Source: an uncultured Bacteroidota bacterium (GTDB lineage Bacteria; Bacteroidota; Bacteroidia; Chitinophagales; Chitinophagaceae). Taken from it: 33,593 nt of DNA. Location: NCBI GenBank assembly GCA_903848125.1, contig CAINFN010000046.1, forward strand, positions 1-33,593, given 5' to 3'. This document shows, piece by piece, positions 33,592 to 33,593 of this stretch. A model generated the notes under the pieces. It searched no databases. It was not told where the DNA came from and worked only from the letters and a program-made list of their open reading frames with translations. How positions within the stretch are numbered: position 1 is the first letter of the stretch; every line of letters begins with the position of its first letter. The translations under genes were made by a program, and so were the position numbers.

Positions 33592-33593
33592 CA

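Overview
The window is from a low-GC (roughly mid-30s percent by eye) Gram-negative member of the Bacteroidota, most likely a Chitinophagaceae-like soil or freshwater bacterium. Pointers are an Oar-like TonB-dependent receptor, an Omp85-type outer-membrane barrel, a Bacteroidota-type VWA protein, several TAnnTTTG-type promoter elements (the Bacteroidota -7 consensus), weak Shine-Dalgarno sequences, and the xylulokinase/xylose isomerase pair. This placement is inference from protein style; no rRNA or tRNA gene is visible. Coding density is high, every gene-free gap is under 300 bases, and I see no insertion sequence, prophage, CRISPR array or other mobile element.

Layout. (1) 1-3.4 kb: the start of a VWA-domain gene cut by the window edge (absent from the ORF track), a CDGSH iron-sulfur protein and a zinc alcohol dehydrogenase that converge on a perfect 17-bp hairpin, and a di-haem cytochrome c peroxidase whose lipoprotein leader is in a different frame from its body (one-base frameshift). 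(2) 3.5-7.7 kb: an Omp85-like barrel protein and a Tat-type metallophosphoesterase, a VF530-type DNA-binding protein, a small RluE-like pseudouridine synthase and a secreted serine hydrolase. (3) 7.7-13 kb: a ppk1-ppx polyphosphate operon, divergent from an LpxH-like phosphoesterase, an MJ1255-type glycosyltransferase and a small repeat protein. (4) 13-15.3 kb: a second serine hydrolase and a PLP-dependent threonine/serine dehydratase.

(5) 15.4-21.4 kb: a same-strand run of a phytanoyl-CoA-dioxygenase-like enzyme, xylulokinase, xylose isomerase, an APC amino-acid/polyamine transporter and an arginine-deiminase/DDAH-superfamily hydrolase. The last three are packed tightly enough (1-bp overlap, then a 4-bp gap) to be translated together, so pentose catabolism appears to be joined to guanidino-compound transport and hydrolysis. 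(6) 21.4-23.7 kb: a CLC-family antiporter with fluoride-type (CLC-F) signature changes, translationally coupled to a small membrane protein, divergent from a beta-carbonic anhydrase. (7) 23.7-28.6 kb: a secreted GH29 alpha-L-fucosidase and an Oar-like TonB-dependent receptor preceded by 22-bp tandem repeats and followed by a strong terminator.

(8) 28.6-30.3 kb: an arsR-arsM-arsC arsenic operon with a perfect palindromic operator and no efflux pump in view. (9) 30.3-33.6 kb: alanine dehydrogenase divergent from an Lrp/AsnC regulator, a HAD phosphatase, a small coiled membrane protein, and rimP, which is preceded by a terminator-like hairpin ending a few bases before its start codon.

Most genes are ordinary chromosomal functions. 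The parts most worth a second look are the xylose/guanidine operon, the putative fluoride antiporter, the rimP leader hairpin, the 22-bp iterons, the in-frame ppk-stop-ppx junction and the peroxidase frameshift.
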